Of a stretch of 64,000 nt of DNA, positions 1 through 8,313 are shown piece by piece; within the stretch, counting starts at the first letter, position 1; each line of letters starts with the position of its first letter. The notes beneath the pieces were generated by a model. That model saw only the letters and a program-made list of their open reading frames with translations. It did no database searches and was not told the DNA's origin. A program made the position numbers and the translations under genes. Source of the stretch: Thalassotalea sp. PS06 (GTDB lineage Bacteria > Pseudomonadota > Gammaproteobacteria > Enterobacterales > Alteromonadaceae); NCBI RefSeq assembly GCF_007197775.1, contig NZ_CP041638.1, positions 2,666,001 through 2,730,000 on the forward strand, written 5' to 3'.

Positions 1-530
1 AACGACGACAACGCTTAGCTTTACTAGCTAAGGCTATTCGTTGACACCTGCTCGAAAGTCTTCCATTTCGAGCTGACACAGCCTCCCCCGTCATTTCCAG
101 CCACGACTGGAAATCAAAGCCAAGACCAAGTCCTGAGATCTCCAGTTACCCGGAGATGACGAAGCGAGGCTCACTTCCACCTTCCACCTTCCACTTCCAC
201 CTTCCACTTCCACCTTCCACTTCCACCTTCCACTTCCACTTCCACCCTCCACTTCCTCCCGTCATTTCCAGCCTCGACTGGAAATCAAAGCCATAACCTA
301 ATTCTGAGATCTTCAGTTTCCCGAATATGGTCAAGGATGACCGGTATGCAGAAAATGCACTAATACATGGATGGAAGTATCTAGGTAGAATAACGCACTA
401 ATACACGGATGTATTTAGGTAGAATAACGCAGGAGCAGTTATCGAGGAGCAATTTTCTGTGATGACGAGAAGAGCGCCTAATCCGCCATCTGTCGTCTGA
501 ATTCTCGAGCAAAATCCCGAGAATTCAGCT
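1..530. repeat. Intergenic repeat block (palindromes, TCCACC microsatellite, nested hairpin)
   Basis: No convincing gene. At 50-73 an 8-bp stem (GCTCGAAA / TTTCGAGC) sits between TGACACC punctuation words. Two interspersed TTTCCAG...CTGGAAA palindromes have cores at 94-113 and 265-284. A CTTCCAC-type microsatellite runs at about 170-255. A nested hairpin element at 349-459 has an outer stem AGAAAAT / ATTTTCT and carries the GGAGCA loop word twice. The short reading frame here is a translation of the microsatellite. Confidence 0.8.
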
Positions 531-818
531 TTACAGCCACATATCATAGTTTTGTCGACCTATAATGGCGGTTATTATGATTTTATCACTGACAATCCGA
601 AAATAGATACTATCCGGCTGATGTATAAATCGCCGATATCCGGGTCGGATATGATCAACCGTTGGGTAAGCAAAAGGGTCTGCTGCAATTTTTTCAAAGG
701 CGTCGAATAAACTGTGGTAGTAATTATCGGCTAACGTTTCACCAAACTCTTCAAAGCCAAAACGATAGATACGAAAAAGGTCTTCCTTGGCGTTTTCAGT
801 TAATTCGTATTTATACAT
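531..818 (-). CDS. parE: RelE/ParE-family toxin
   Basis: A 95-residue protein matching the RelE/ParE toxin fold in length and pattern: an N-terminal helical pair (LTENAKEDLFRIYRFG), a central AxxxYPTVDHIRPGYRRF strand region, and a C-terminal IIGRQNYD strand. ParE-type toxins of this family poison DNA gyrase, while RelE-type toxins cut mRNA; the sequence alone favours ParE because of the ParD-like partner. The start codon directly abuts the stop of the antitoxin gene at 819, so the two are translationally coupled, antitoxin first. This is a typical stand-alone addiction module embedded in repeat DNA. The toxin class is inferred from family resemblance, not from demonstrated catalytic residues. 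Confidence 0.85.
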   Translation of the reverse strand: MYKYELTENAKEDLFRIYRFGFEEFGETLADNYYHSLFDAFEKIAADPFAYPTVDHIRPGYRRFIHQPDSIYFRIVSDKIIITAIIGRQNYDMWL

Positions 819-1046
819 TTACTTAAGCTTTGCCTTAAACTCTTTCAATATATCTTCTTTGGATTGTTCAACCGAGCCGCTCGCTTCGGATAAAGCTAGC
901 TTTTGATTTATCATATCGGCGCGGCGAGCTTGCCGAATCAAATCATTGATAAGTTCGCTTTTATTGCTGTACTCGTGGTGAGCAGAAACCTGAGACTTTA
1001 GCCATTCATCATTTGGTTCCGTTAACGTAATACTTTGCCTTGCCAT
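819..1046 (-). CDS. parD: ParD/CopG-type ribbon-helix-helix antitoxin
   Basis: A 75-residue antitoxin. The first ~45 residues (MARQSITLTEPNDEWLKSQV onward) look like a ribbon-helix-helix DNA-binding domain, and the charged C-terminal tail (about residues 50-75, ending KEFKAKLK) would wrap the toxin. The start at 1046 is chosen over an upstream in-frame start at 1112 because TAGGAGGGG, a strong ribosome-binding site, lies just upstream of 1046. The upstream extension also covers a GGTGCAGCATT tandem repeat. ParD-type antitoxins usually repress their own operon, so an operator is expected just upstream but none is obvious. It is adjacent to and co-transcribed with the toxin gene. Confidence 0.87.
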   Translation of the reverse strand: MARQSITLTEPNDEWLKSQVSAHHEYSNKSELINDLIRQARRADMINQKLALSEASGSVEQSKEDILKEFKAKLK

Positions 1047-1112
1047 AATATCCCCTCCTAAACCAGCTCGCGATAGGTGCAGCATTGGTGCAGCATTGGT
1101 GCAAATATACAC

Positions 1113-1993
1113 CTACAAATTCTCCTTGTAAATATTAGTGCAAAGCCCAAGCACCCGGCATCCATTTAAGATCCCTGTCGGCACTGGGATGACATAGCTT
1201 AAAAAGGTCGAATTTGAGTTTCGAACAACGATAACGCAAACCAAGGCTATTCGTTGGCACCTTTAGTCACCCGCGACACCTTGCCTTGAGGCGCACGCAT
1301 ACTACCACCAGCGAAGCTAGACACTTCCACCTCCCACTTCCTCCCGTCATTTCCAGCCACGACTGGAAATCAAAGCCAAGACCAACCCCTGAGATCTCCA
1401 GTTACCCGGAGATGACGAAGCGACGCTCTCTTCCACCTTCCACTTCCACCTTCCACCTTCCACCTTCCACTTCCCCCGTCATTTCCAGCCACGACTGGAA
1501 ATCAAAGCCAAGACTAAATCCTGAGATCTCCAGTTACCCGGAGATGACGACGCGAGACTCACTTCCACCTTCCACTTCCACCTTCCACCTTCCGCTTCCC
1601 CCCGTCATTTCCAGCCACGACTGGAAATCAAAGCCAAATCCGAAGGTATTAACGAAGTTAACCGTTTTAACCCGAAATGAATCTTCGATTCATGCACGGT
1701 TCAAGATCTGACCCCCACCATGTCGCGAGATTTAACTATTCGCGTTAAATCTCGAAGTGCACAGTGCACAGTGCACAGACAACAGAATTCAGAAAGAGCA
1801 TACTTGCCAAGATTTCCGTAGTCTGCAGTCTGCCACCTGAATTTATAATTTAAATTCTAAACTGCCACCTAACGCGATTCATTTATCGCGTTTGACACCT
1901 GATTGGAATCACAGAATCCAATCTGACACCTCACTCTTTCATGCACGGTCAAGACTTGCCCCCTCAGTTTTGACCCCACATGCTATTGAAGAA
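1113..1993. repeat. Intergenic repeat block with TGACACC-punctuated hairpins
   Basis: No supported gene; the 141-codon plus-strand frame at 1286-1711 is translated microsatellite and palindrome DNA. There are three TTTCCAG palindromes (cores 1350-1369, 1482-1501, 1608-1627), each followed by a GAGATCTCCAG...CGGAGATGACG palindrome and CTTCCACC microsatellite. A perfect 11-bp stem with a 7-nt loop lies at 1726-1754. A GTGCACA tandem repeat is at about 1757-1778. The stretch 1850-1945 is a run of hairpins separated by TGCCACCT/TGACACCT, including AACGCGA/TCGCGTT and GATTGGA/TCCAATC stems. The last ~80 bp recur at 8607-8690. Confidence 0.85.
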
Positions 1994-2659
1994 TCACCAA
2001 CGGGAATCGTTTTCACAGGGCTTACCATCATGATCACCATCCATCTTGGTATTCGGGCAATGGCGGATAAAGAATAACGCTTCTTCATAAGAGCGCATTT
2101 GTGAGCAATGCTGGCGACCATCGCACGTAAATTCCGGTTCATCAAATATTGAGCGCTGAGCTTGTCGTGGTTTTGCGGGTTGAGTGTCCTGCGATACTGC
2201 CAATTGCTGTTCAATTTGGCTTGGCTCATCGCTAATTGTCGTTGTGCTGCCGCCTATATAAAGCTGATAGGCATCGATTGCGACAAATACTAACGCCAGA
2301 AAAATGATTGAACGCACAGTGCGGGCGAATCTACTATCTGACTTACCCGAGTAACTGCGCCTATGTCGCGTAGGTCGCTTATGTTGAATGCCCTGAGGCT
2401 TTGTAGATTTCGCCATCACCCCTTCTATGCGCCCGGAAGAAGCTCTAAGCTTTCCTCCCGCGTCCTCAATTACTGTAACGTGTACATAGTCGCCTTGCTT
2501 TGGCTCGCGGCTCATGTGTTTTAACAGGCTAATATGGAGAAACACATCTCTTGGTAATTCATCGACGTTAACAAAGCCAAAGCCTTTATCTTCATTCCAG
2601 TTTTTTATTTTGCCACGGTAAGTTTTCTGACTATCAATTCCGTTCATTACAGCTTCCAT
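1994..2659 (-). CDS. Membrane protein with N-terminal cold-shock domain and C-terminal Excalibur domain
   Basis: 221 residues. Residues ~12-82 form a cold-shock (OB-fold) domain with the KGFGFV RNP1-like motif and VFLHISLL RNP2-like motif. A basic linker (HKRPTRHRRS) precedes one membrane segment at about 112-132. Residues ~178-218 resemble the Excalibur calcium-binding motif (CDGRQHCSQM...DGDHDGKPCE). The topology implied is nucleic-acid-binding domain in the cytoplasm and Ca-binding domain outside. Excalibur and cold-shock domains are each well known; the role of the fusion is not. The start may be Met5 (2647), which has GGAAG about 8 nt upstream. It stands alone between repeat DNA and a divergently transcribed operon. 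Confidence 0.8.
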   Translation of the reverse strand: MEAVMNGIDSQKTYRGKIKNWNEDKGFGFVNVDELPRDVFLHISLLKHMSREPKQGDYVHVTVIEDAGGKLRASSGRIEGVMAKSTKPQGIQHKRPTRHRRSYSGKSDSRFARTVRSIIFLALVFVAIDAYQLYIGGSTTTISDEPSQIEQQLAVSQDTQPAKPRQAQRSIFDEPEFTCDGRQHCSQMRSYEEALFFIRHCPNTKMDGDHDGKPCENDSRW

Positions 2660-2841
2660 TTACATAAATCGGTGGGACTTTGTGATATTAACATGAAAAG
2701 AATTAAGTTCGAATCCAGATATTGTTCAATGATTCTAAGCGAGTAGGTTCTTCGATAAAGAGATGATGTAAGTAGCACGGTTCAAGGCGTTTGAACACAA
2801 TATCAAATTGAAATATCAGATAGCTACACTATTGTTATATT
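2660..2841. other. Divergent intergenic region
   Basis: 182 bp between the minus-strand cold-shock/Excalibur gene and the plus-strand CHASE2 operon. It is AT-rich, has no reading frame, and presumably contains both promoters. No exact promoter hexamers are asserted. Confidence 0.5.
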
Positions 2842-4326
2842 TTGTTAATTGAGGATACCAAGATTAAATTTTCAGCCCTGAATTATAGTAAAATAATGTC
2901 TCCGCTAAAAACACTGTGCTTAGTGGCGATTATTTTGCTCGATCCTCTAGGGCTCGTCACTGCTACAAATCAAGCGTCGTCCAATTTTATCGACCGAATT
3001 AAGTCCGTTTACTACTCAAATTATGGCCAACATAATGTTGTGGTTATATTCATTGATGATGAGTTTTTACGTAACACGAACGAAACTTGGCCGCTTAGTT
3101 ATCAACAGCAAGCGGTCTTGTACCGAAGAGCCCTGAGTCTTAAGCCACAAGCGTTGTTTATCGATTTAATTTTTGCTCAAGATCGCAGTGAGGAAGGCGA
3201 TGAGCTTTATAAATTGAATGCGCTTTTTCGTGACTACCATTCGAAATTTAATATTAAGACCTTTCTCGCAGACCTCGATAGTGCAAACAGTACGTCTCAA
3301 TTTTTAAATAATTACCCTTACAAGGGACTGGTAGCCTGGTCAGGGTACAAAAATCAATACCCGTTACTAAAAGGTAATCAAAAAACGGCAGCCTTTATTT
3401 TGTATCAAGAATACTGTAAGAACTTCGGGTGTAATTTCGATCCTTTCTATTTTCAACAGCCATTGCATGTTCAATGGGGATTCAACTTCTCCGATAAACA
3501 ACAGTACTTTACTAAAACGTCAAATTGCAAACCAAAAGAGTCCATTACAAATTCGTTAACCAATTTATTCATCTCCGATATGTTTTGGCGTTTTCAAGAA
3601 GATAAGTTCATCCAGAATTGTCCGTACACGCTGACCATTCCGGCATCTCTACTATTGAGTAGAGATGAGCAAGTGAAAAAAAGCTTAAAAAAAGCATTAA
3701 CCAATAAAATTGTGTTGATAGGAGCAAGTATTGATGGGGCCAAAGATCTGGTTCATTCTCCTGTACACGGAAAAATTGCCGGCGTTTTCTATCATGCTAT
3801 GGCGCTGGATAATCTGATCTCTTATCGTGAAAATTACACCAGAATGGCTCCTGAAGTATTTTATCAATATAACGTGTTAGAGATCTTCGAAATACTACTG
3901 GTACTGTATATTTGGTATTTTAAAAAACGAATATTACATCAACGAAACAGCGACGAAAACTACGAAGGCAATAGCAAAATGAATTCTGTAGTCCCTAGTA
4001 ACGAAAGCTCTCAAGGAAGTCGCAAAGGTAGTCCCGAGGAAAAAAGTCCAAATAATTCCGTGAACATAGGCCATGCAATTTCTGATCCTCAGGAAGAAGC
4101 GGTTCATTGGATAATCTTTAATGACTTACGTTGGAAAACGCTGAAAAAACACCGTGCATACCCGATGATATTAACCATTTTACTGATCCTATTTATTACC
4201 GTTTGCTTCATGATTTTTACGAATTACGGAACGATAAACTTTATTGGTCTATTATTGTTGTCGATATCGTTAACGATAGAGTTTTTGTTTAAACCGATGG
4301 TGTTCTCTAACCCTGAGCAGGGTTAA
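2842..4326 (+). CDS. CHASE2 domain membrane protein (no cyclase or kinase output domain)
   Basis: Up to 494 residues. An N-terminal signal-anchor (LCLVAIILLDPLGLV) is followed by an extracytoplasmic CHASE2 sensor domain: VVVIFIDDEFL, WPLSYQQQAVLYRRAL and IDLIF near its start, IVLIGASIDGAKDLVHSPV and GVFYHAMALDNLIS near its end. After it come hydrophobic segments at about 345-360, 437-455 and 460-480, with a hydrophilic Ser/Asn-rich insert between the first two. CHASE2 proteins normally carry a cyclase, kinase or GGDEF domain after the membrane segments; none is present here. The start is uncertain: TTG at 2842 or ATG at 2896; neither has a good ribosome-binding site. First gene of a three-gene operon with the periplasmic protein and the M48 lipoprotein. 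Confidence 0.8.
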   Translation: MLIEDTKIKFSALNYSKIMSPLKTLCLVAIILLDPLGLVTATNQASSNFIDRIKSVYYSNYGQHNVVVIFIDDEFLRNTNETWPLSYQQQAVLYRRALSLKPQALFIDLIFAQDRSEEGDELYKLNALFRDYHSKFNIKTFLADLDSANSTSQFLNNYPYKGLVAWSGYKNQYPLLKGNQKTAAFILYQEYCKNFGCNFDPFYFQQPLHVQWGFNFSDKQQYFTKTSNCKPKESITNSLTNLFISDMFWRFQEDKFIQNCPYTLTIPASLLLSRDEQVKKSLKKALTNKIVLIGASIDGAKDLVHSPVHGKIAGVFYHAMALDNLISYRENYTRMAPEVFYQYNVLEIFEILLVLYIWYFKKRILHQRNSDENYEGNSKMNSVVPSNESSQGSRKGSPEEKSPNNSVNIGHAISDPQEEAVHWIIFNDLRWKTLKKHRAYPMILTILLILFITVCFMIFTNYGTINFIGLLLLSISLTIEFLFKPMVFSNPEQG

Positions 4327-4344
4327 TTTCCCAGAGGAGGATTT

Positions 4345-4716
4345 ATGTTTAGAACACTCTTGTTGAGTCTAGGTTTACTCGTATGCCACTCGCTCTTGGC
4401 GCAAGAGAAATTAAAAGCACTTGAGTACTTGAACGATGTTTTTCTTACCTATGATGAAAAAGGCATTCCTACCGGAGAAGTTAACCTAGATGACTTACCG
4501 AAAGACCCCGAAGATCTCAAAATCTTAGCATTTGACGTTGAAAACGATTTACTGCAAGTCGAGACGGTAACACAGCAGCCAGTTTGGATTGATACCTATG
4601 ATTTAGAATTAAATTTAAAGAAAGGCGTGATTATTCCATGCCCTGAAAACCCTAAATCAGAAAAAGACGATAGTAAACAAGCAGGCCTATTAGGTTATGG
4701 GGAGTCTTGTGATTAA
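4345..4716 (+). CDS. Small secreted protein of unknown function
   Basis: 123 residues with a clear type I signal peptide (MFRTLLLSLGLLVCHSLLA, predicted cut before QEKL). The mature part is acidic and has no family I recognise; one cysteine lies in the PCPENP stretch and one near the C-terminus (GESCD). An excellent ribosome-binding site (GAGGAGG) precedes the ATG, suggesting high translation. It lies 18 nt after the CHASE2 gene and overlaps the M48 lipoprotein gene by 20 nt, so all three are probably one transcript. By position it could be a periplasmic partner linking the CHASE2 sensor to the protease, but that is inference only. Confidence 0.75.
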   Translation: MFRTLLLSLGLLVCHSLLAQEKLKALEYLNDVFLTYDEKGIPTGEVNLDDLPKDPEDLKILAFDVENDLLQVETVTQQPVWIDTYDLELNLKKGVIIPCPENPKSEKDDSKQAGLLGYGESCD

Positions 4717-6292
4717 ACTCCATACTTTATTGCTTATCACTGTTACCCTGAATATTGCCTCTTGCAAAACACTCGAGGGTGCCAAAGGCGCTTTGACCAA
4801 TCTGGTTGGAAATGAATCTTATAATGACTTTCAGGGAAAACTAATTGATCAACCGCATATTCAAGCGCATCGAACTAAAAACCTAGACGTTCAGGATCCT
4901 AACCTGGCGTTAAGCTATTCCGGTGAAAAAATCCCAACTTCCCATGTTCGTCGTCACACTATTGTAGAGGCACCAACCTTACAGCGTTACGTTCAAGCTA
5001 TCGCCAACAAATTAGCCAACGCCTGGTCCGACTCATCAGCGAAAACCAATGTGATTATCACGAACAGTTTTGATTACTCAGTCGCGGTGGACGCACGTGG
5101 TAATATTTTGGTGCCTATCGGCTTTATTTTCAATGCAGAAAGTGATGACGAAGTGGCGATGATGTTGGCTCATGAATTGAGTCATTTATTTCTAAATCAT
5201 CATGCACGGGCAGAGTCGTTTGAAGAACAACAGGAACAGGTCGATACCCTGGCGTTTTTAGTGCAAAAGGCAAACATCCTCAAAGACAGTGAGTTAATTG
5301 ATACATCTTCGGGGACAGAGCTCAAATATGAACCTACACAACAAGGTCAGAAAAATATTGAAAAAGCGTCTTATTATGCGAACTTGATCAATACTTTTTC
5401 TAATGATATCTGGAGTACAGCTTGGGGAAGAAAACAAGAAGAGGAAGCAGACTTACTGGGCATGGATCTAGCAACTCAGGCAGGCTATTCACCACGAGCC
5501 AGTAGAACGTGCTTGCAACGCTTGGACAGCATTCAAAAAACCAAGCAGGGTCACTTAGAGCAGTTATACAACCTAAAGCTATCCGCCATGGGAAATGCTA
5601 TTGAAACTTTGGATATTGGGACCATGCAAACCGAAATTGACAGTACCAAAGAGCAACTGCTGGGAGCTGCAGCCAATACGGTTACAGATTGGTTTAAAGA
5701 AACTCATGAAGATCCGATAAAAAGAGAGTTAGCGCTACGTCATTATGTAAAGCGAGAGCACGCTCAGCACCTTAGACGACGGGTTGATAACGACTCCTGG
5801 GAACAAATTCGCAATGCTGACTTTATTCGAGAATTGCAGATATCTTATCGGGCAGCCCGCAACATTAATGTTTTTTTAGCGGATGATAAACCTGAACAGG
5901 CTAAAGCCTTCGTCGATCAGCTATTGCAATCTGATATACATAATCAGCCTGGACTTAGCGAAGCGTTGTTCAATTACTATCAGTATATAAACAATCCCAA
6001 ACTTGCTGAGCAACACCTACTGAACATCAATGAATGGTCATTTGCAAGCGTGGATACTTATCGCAAAGCCATTGAGGTCTATAAAGTCAGGAAAGATTAT
6101 AACAACGTCATTAAATTTGTTGATTCCGCGAAAGACACTTTTAACAATGACGAAATATTTCTATTAGAAGAAATCCTTGCAGCCTATCAGGTTAACGATA
6201 CTCAGAGATTAGAAAGTGCATTATCTGCCTGTAAAGACTATCCAGATAAAGTACCTGATTGTCAGGAGTTTGAGACGAAAGTCGATTTTTAA
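4697..6292 (+). CDS. M48-family zinc metalloprotease lipoprotein
   Basis: 531 residues. The N-terminus (HTLLLITVTLNIASC) is a lipoprotein signal with a lipobox ending in IASC, so the protein is probably anchored in an envelope membrane. The peptidase domain spans about 80-280 with zinc motif HELSH (His159, Glu160, His163) and a downstream EEEADLLGMDLA segment that supplies the third ligand Glu. The C-terminal half is helical and TPR-like, as in BepA/YfgC-type periplasmic M48 proteases that act in outer-membrane protein quality control. The start may be ATG 4697 or GTG 4709; both overlap the upstream gene, implying translational coupling. Substrate unknown. Confidence 0.88.
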   Translation: MGSLVIKLHTLLLITVTLNIASCKTLEGAKGALTNLVGNESYNDFQGKLIDQPHIQAHRTKNLDVQDPNLALSYSGEKIPTSHVRRHTIVEAPTLQRYVQAIANKLANAWSDSSAKTNVIITNSFDYSVAVDARGNILVPIGFIFNAESDDEVAMMLAHELSHLFLNHHARAESFEEQQEQVDTLAFLVQKANILKDSELIDTSSGTELKYEPTQQGQKNIEKASYYANLINTFSNDIWSTAWGRKQEEEADLLGMDLATQAGYSPRASRTCLQRLDSIQKTKQGHLEQLYNLKLSAMGNAIETLDIGTMQTEIDSTKEQLLGAAANTVTDWFKETHEDPIKRELALRHYVKREHAQHLRRRVDNDSWEQIRNADFIRELQISYRAARNINVFLADDKPEQAKAFVDQLLQSDIHNQPGLSEALFNYYQYINNPKLAEQHLLNINEWSFASVDTYRKAIEVYKVRKDYNNVIKFVDSAKDTFNNDEIFLLEEILAAYQVNDTQRLESALSACKDYPDKVPDCQEFETKVDF

Positions 6293-6466
6293 GAGCAGAA
6301 TTAAAAATGGGCTAAGCCTTAACGTTTGCAAATAGCTGGCTAAGGATGGAACTGACAGAAAACGTCAATGGTGGATAATTAAGGATTAAGGTTCGCCCCC
6401 TTCCATCAGCGCCGGTAATATCTCGGGAATATCCGCCCCTGCAAGGATAACGTGTTACCCATACAC
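6293..6466. other. Intergenic
   Basis: 174 bp between the converging M48 and small membrane-protein genes. No gene and no clear terminator seen. Confidence 0.5.
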
Positions 6467-6910
6467 TTAATTATCTTTTGTACTTTGATAATGTTTCGCC
6501 GAAAGTTTCGATAAATAGCTGAACAGCCGGGCAGCAAAATAGCTTGCGAAAGATAACATTAGCCAGAAACTAAAATTGGATTCATCCTCGTACTCAGATA
6601 GGGCAACGATCTCCCCCCACATGCCCTTATAAAAGAGAAAATATCCAAAACTAAACACCGAGGCCACTGCCAAGAGCTCTAACAACGTTGAAAGCGACCC
6701 CTTGGGTTTTTCATTATCAAAAATGACCGTAGGGAATATTTGTACTTCCATAAGCCACATTAGTATATAGAACAGGAGTTTTAATGAGAATACCGCAACA
6801 ATTATCCCGATGATGGCATATATCATGGCGCACCCAGTATGTATCGTCTGTTTAATCAAGGATTCTGCTAAGTAACTATAGTCGGGTTTTAATGCGATAT
6901 CGGTTAGCAA
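6467..6910 (-). CDS. Small three-helix membrane protein (intact C-terminal copy of a tandem duplication)
   Basis: 147 residues with hydrophobic segments MIYAIIGIIVAVFSLKLLFY, TLLELLAVASVFSFGYFLFY and FSFWLMLSFASYFAARLFSY; family not recognised. The frame can be opened by a TTG at 6910, but Met29 (6826) starts the first membrane segment and is a more natural start. The 5' part lies in a perfect 398-bp direct duplication (6576-6973 and 6974-7371). This copy keeps the native 3' end but has lost its original upstream DNA: what precedes it is the 3' end of the other copy. It may be read through from the upstream copy's promoter. Confidence 0.6.
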   Translation of the reverse strand: MLTDIALKPDYSYLAESLIKQTIHTGCAMIYAIIGIIVAVFSLKLLFYILMWLMEVQIFPTVIFDNEKPKGSLSTLLELLAVASVFSFGYFLFYKGMWGEIVALSEYEDESNFSFWLMLSFASYFAARLFSYLSKLSAKHYQSTKDN

Positions 6911-7371
6911 GACCTTAGCACTGCAACCAATTTAAATTGACGACTATCAACTTCGGATACGACAACCAATGACTTGGATTCATCCTCGTACTCAGATAGG
7001 GCAACGATCTCCCCCCACATGCCCTTATAAAAGAGAAAATATCCAAAACTAAACACCGAGGCCACTGCCAAGAGCTCTAACAACGTTGAAAGCGACCCCT
7101 TGGGTTTTTCATTATCAAAAATGACCGTAGGGAATATTTGTACTTCCATAAGCCACATTAGTATATAGAACAGGAGTTTTAATGAGAATACCGCAACAAT
7201 TATCCCGATGATGGCATATATCATGGCGCACCCAGTATGTATCGTCTGTTTAATCAAGGATTCTGCTAAGTAACTATAGTCGGGTTTTAATGCGATATCG
7301 GTTAGCAAGACCTTAGCACTGCAACCAATTTAAATTGACGACTATCAACTTCGGATACGACAACCAATGAC
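6576..7371. repeat. Perfect 398-bp tandem direct duplication
   Basis: Bases 6576-6973 are repeated at 6974-7371. The segments compared by eye are identical over the full 398 bp. Each copy covers the 5' part of the small membrane-protein gene plus about 63 bp upstream. The lack of any divergence indicates a very recent event or possibly an assembly artefact. Confidence 0.93.
6904..7308 (-). pseudogene. Truncated duplicate of the small membrane-protein gene
   Basis: 134 codons. The first ~111 are identical to the downstream copy, after which the duplication junction replaces the last transmembrane segment by an unrelated tail (KSLVVVSEVDSRQFKLVAV). The tail comes from the opposite side of the repeat unit, so this is a truncated gene rather than an evolved variant. 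This copy still has the native upstream region, so it probably holds the promoter. Any product would have two rather than three membrane helices. Confidence 0.7.
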
Positions 7372-7548
7372 AGCACTTTCTAAAATTGGCAGGTATTGGC
7401 GAGAAGAACAACAAAGAAAAATATGAGAAAGGCTAAACAACTGTTAAAAAATCTGACATCCCCATATTGGCTCTATTGCTTGAGTGGTTAATTCAGTGAC
7501 CGTAGAATCGCGCCTATAATTCAACATCAAGCGGAAACTTAAAGGCGT
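7372..7548. other. Intergenic with possible remnant of the DUF1643 gene
   Basis: 177 bp. The segment at about 7379-7404 closely resembles the stretch at about 7950-7979 inside the DUF1643 gene (AATTGGCAGG...GCGAGAAGA). This suggests a leftover of a duplication or rearrangement. Confidence 0.45.
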
Positions 7549-8313
7549 ATGGTTATGGCTGTCACCTGTACTCGAAAAGTAAAACAAACCAAATTCCGGA
7601 TGGACGGGGTGAGTGGCTTGCTAACGCTGCATGATAATGGCACCGTTGCGGTTAGTCAGTCGCACAAAAATATCTTTACCGGCTTAGATTATCTGGAAGT
7701 GGGAAGTTACTACGAGATCAGAAAGCCGGATACGAAAACGATGACGGTTATATGGGACAGATTGTTTGGGATACCTACTGACGTACAAGTTAGTGTTCAG
7801 GAGCGGGTATCTGGGGATGCGACGATTTCATCGTGTGGCGATTATCGTTATCTATTAGATCGGCAAATAGATCCTAATGGTAAAACGGTTATCGCGTATA
7901 TCGGCATGAACCCGTCAACGGCGGATGCAACGACCGATGACAATACTTTAAAGAATTGGCAGGCATTTGCGAGAAGATATGGTGCGAAGAAAATACTGGT
8001 GGGGAATTGTTTTGGGTATCGCTCAACCGATGTAAAAAAGCTTTCACATGTACACGATCCGATAGGCCCGGAGAATGATCACTACCTTGAAAAAATCATC
8101 GAACAAGCCGACATACTTGTTCCCTGTTGGGGTTCCAAGGAGAAGTTAATAACGGCATTGCGCTATAGACTGGAAAATGTGCTCAAACTGCTTATTGATT
8201 CAGGAAAACCGGTCAAAGTGTTAGGGTTTACCGAGTCAGGCGATCCTCGGCATCCCCAAGGCATATCTTACGATACCGAGTTTATTGATTACGTTGTCGG
8301 AAGTAAGAAATAG
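7549..8313 (+). CDS. DUF1643 domain protein with N-terminal extension
   Basis: 254 residues. From about residue 95 onward the protein has the DUF1643 pattern: YRYLLDRQ, YIGMNPSTADATTDDNT near residue 119, GCFGYRSTD-like VGNCFGYRSTDVKKL, PCWGSKEK, and a final PRHPQGISYDTEFIDY. DUF1643 proteins have no established biochemical activity. The first ~90 residues (a beta-rich domain with VSGLLTLHDNGTVAVS) are beyond the usual family length and I do not recognise them. AAAGGCG precedes the ATG; Met3 is an alternative start. It sits alone in repeat-rich accessory DNA. Confidence 0.8.
   Translation: MVMAVTCTRKVKQTKFRMDGVSGLLTLHDNGTVAVSQSHKNIFTGLDYLEVGSYYEIRKPDTKTMTVIWDRLFGIPTDVQVSVQERVSGDATISSCGDYRYLLDRQIDPNGKTVIAYIGMNPSTADATTDDNTLKNWQAFARRYGAKKILVGNCFGYRSTDVKKLSHVHDPIGPENDHYLEKIIEQADILVPCWGSKEKLITALRYRLENVLKLLIDSGKPVKVLGFTESGDPRHPQGISYDTEFIDYVVGSKK

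Noticed and set aside
1286-1711. 141-codon plus-strand frame
   Set aside because: Translated CTTCCACC microsatellite and TTTCCAG palindromes; same peptide pieces recur from other copies elsewhere.
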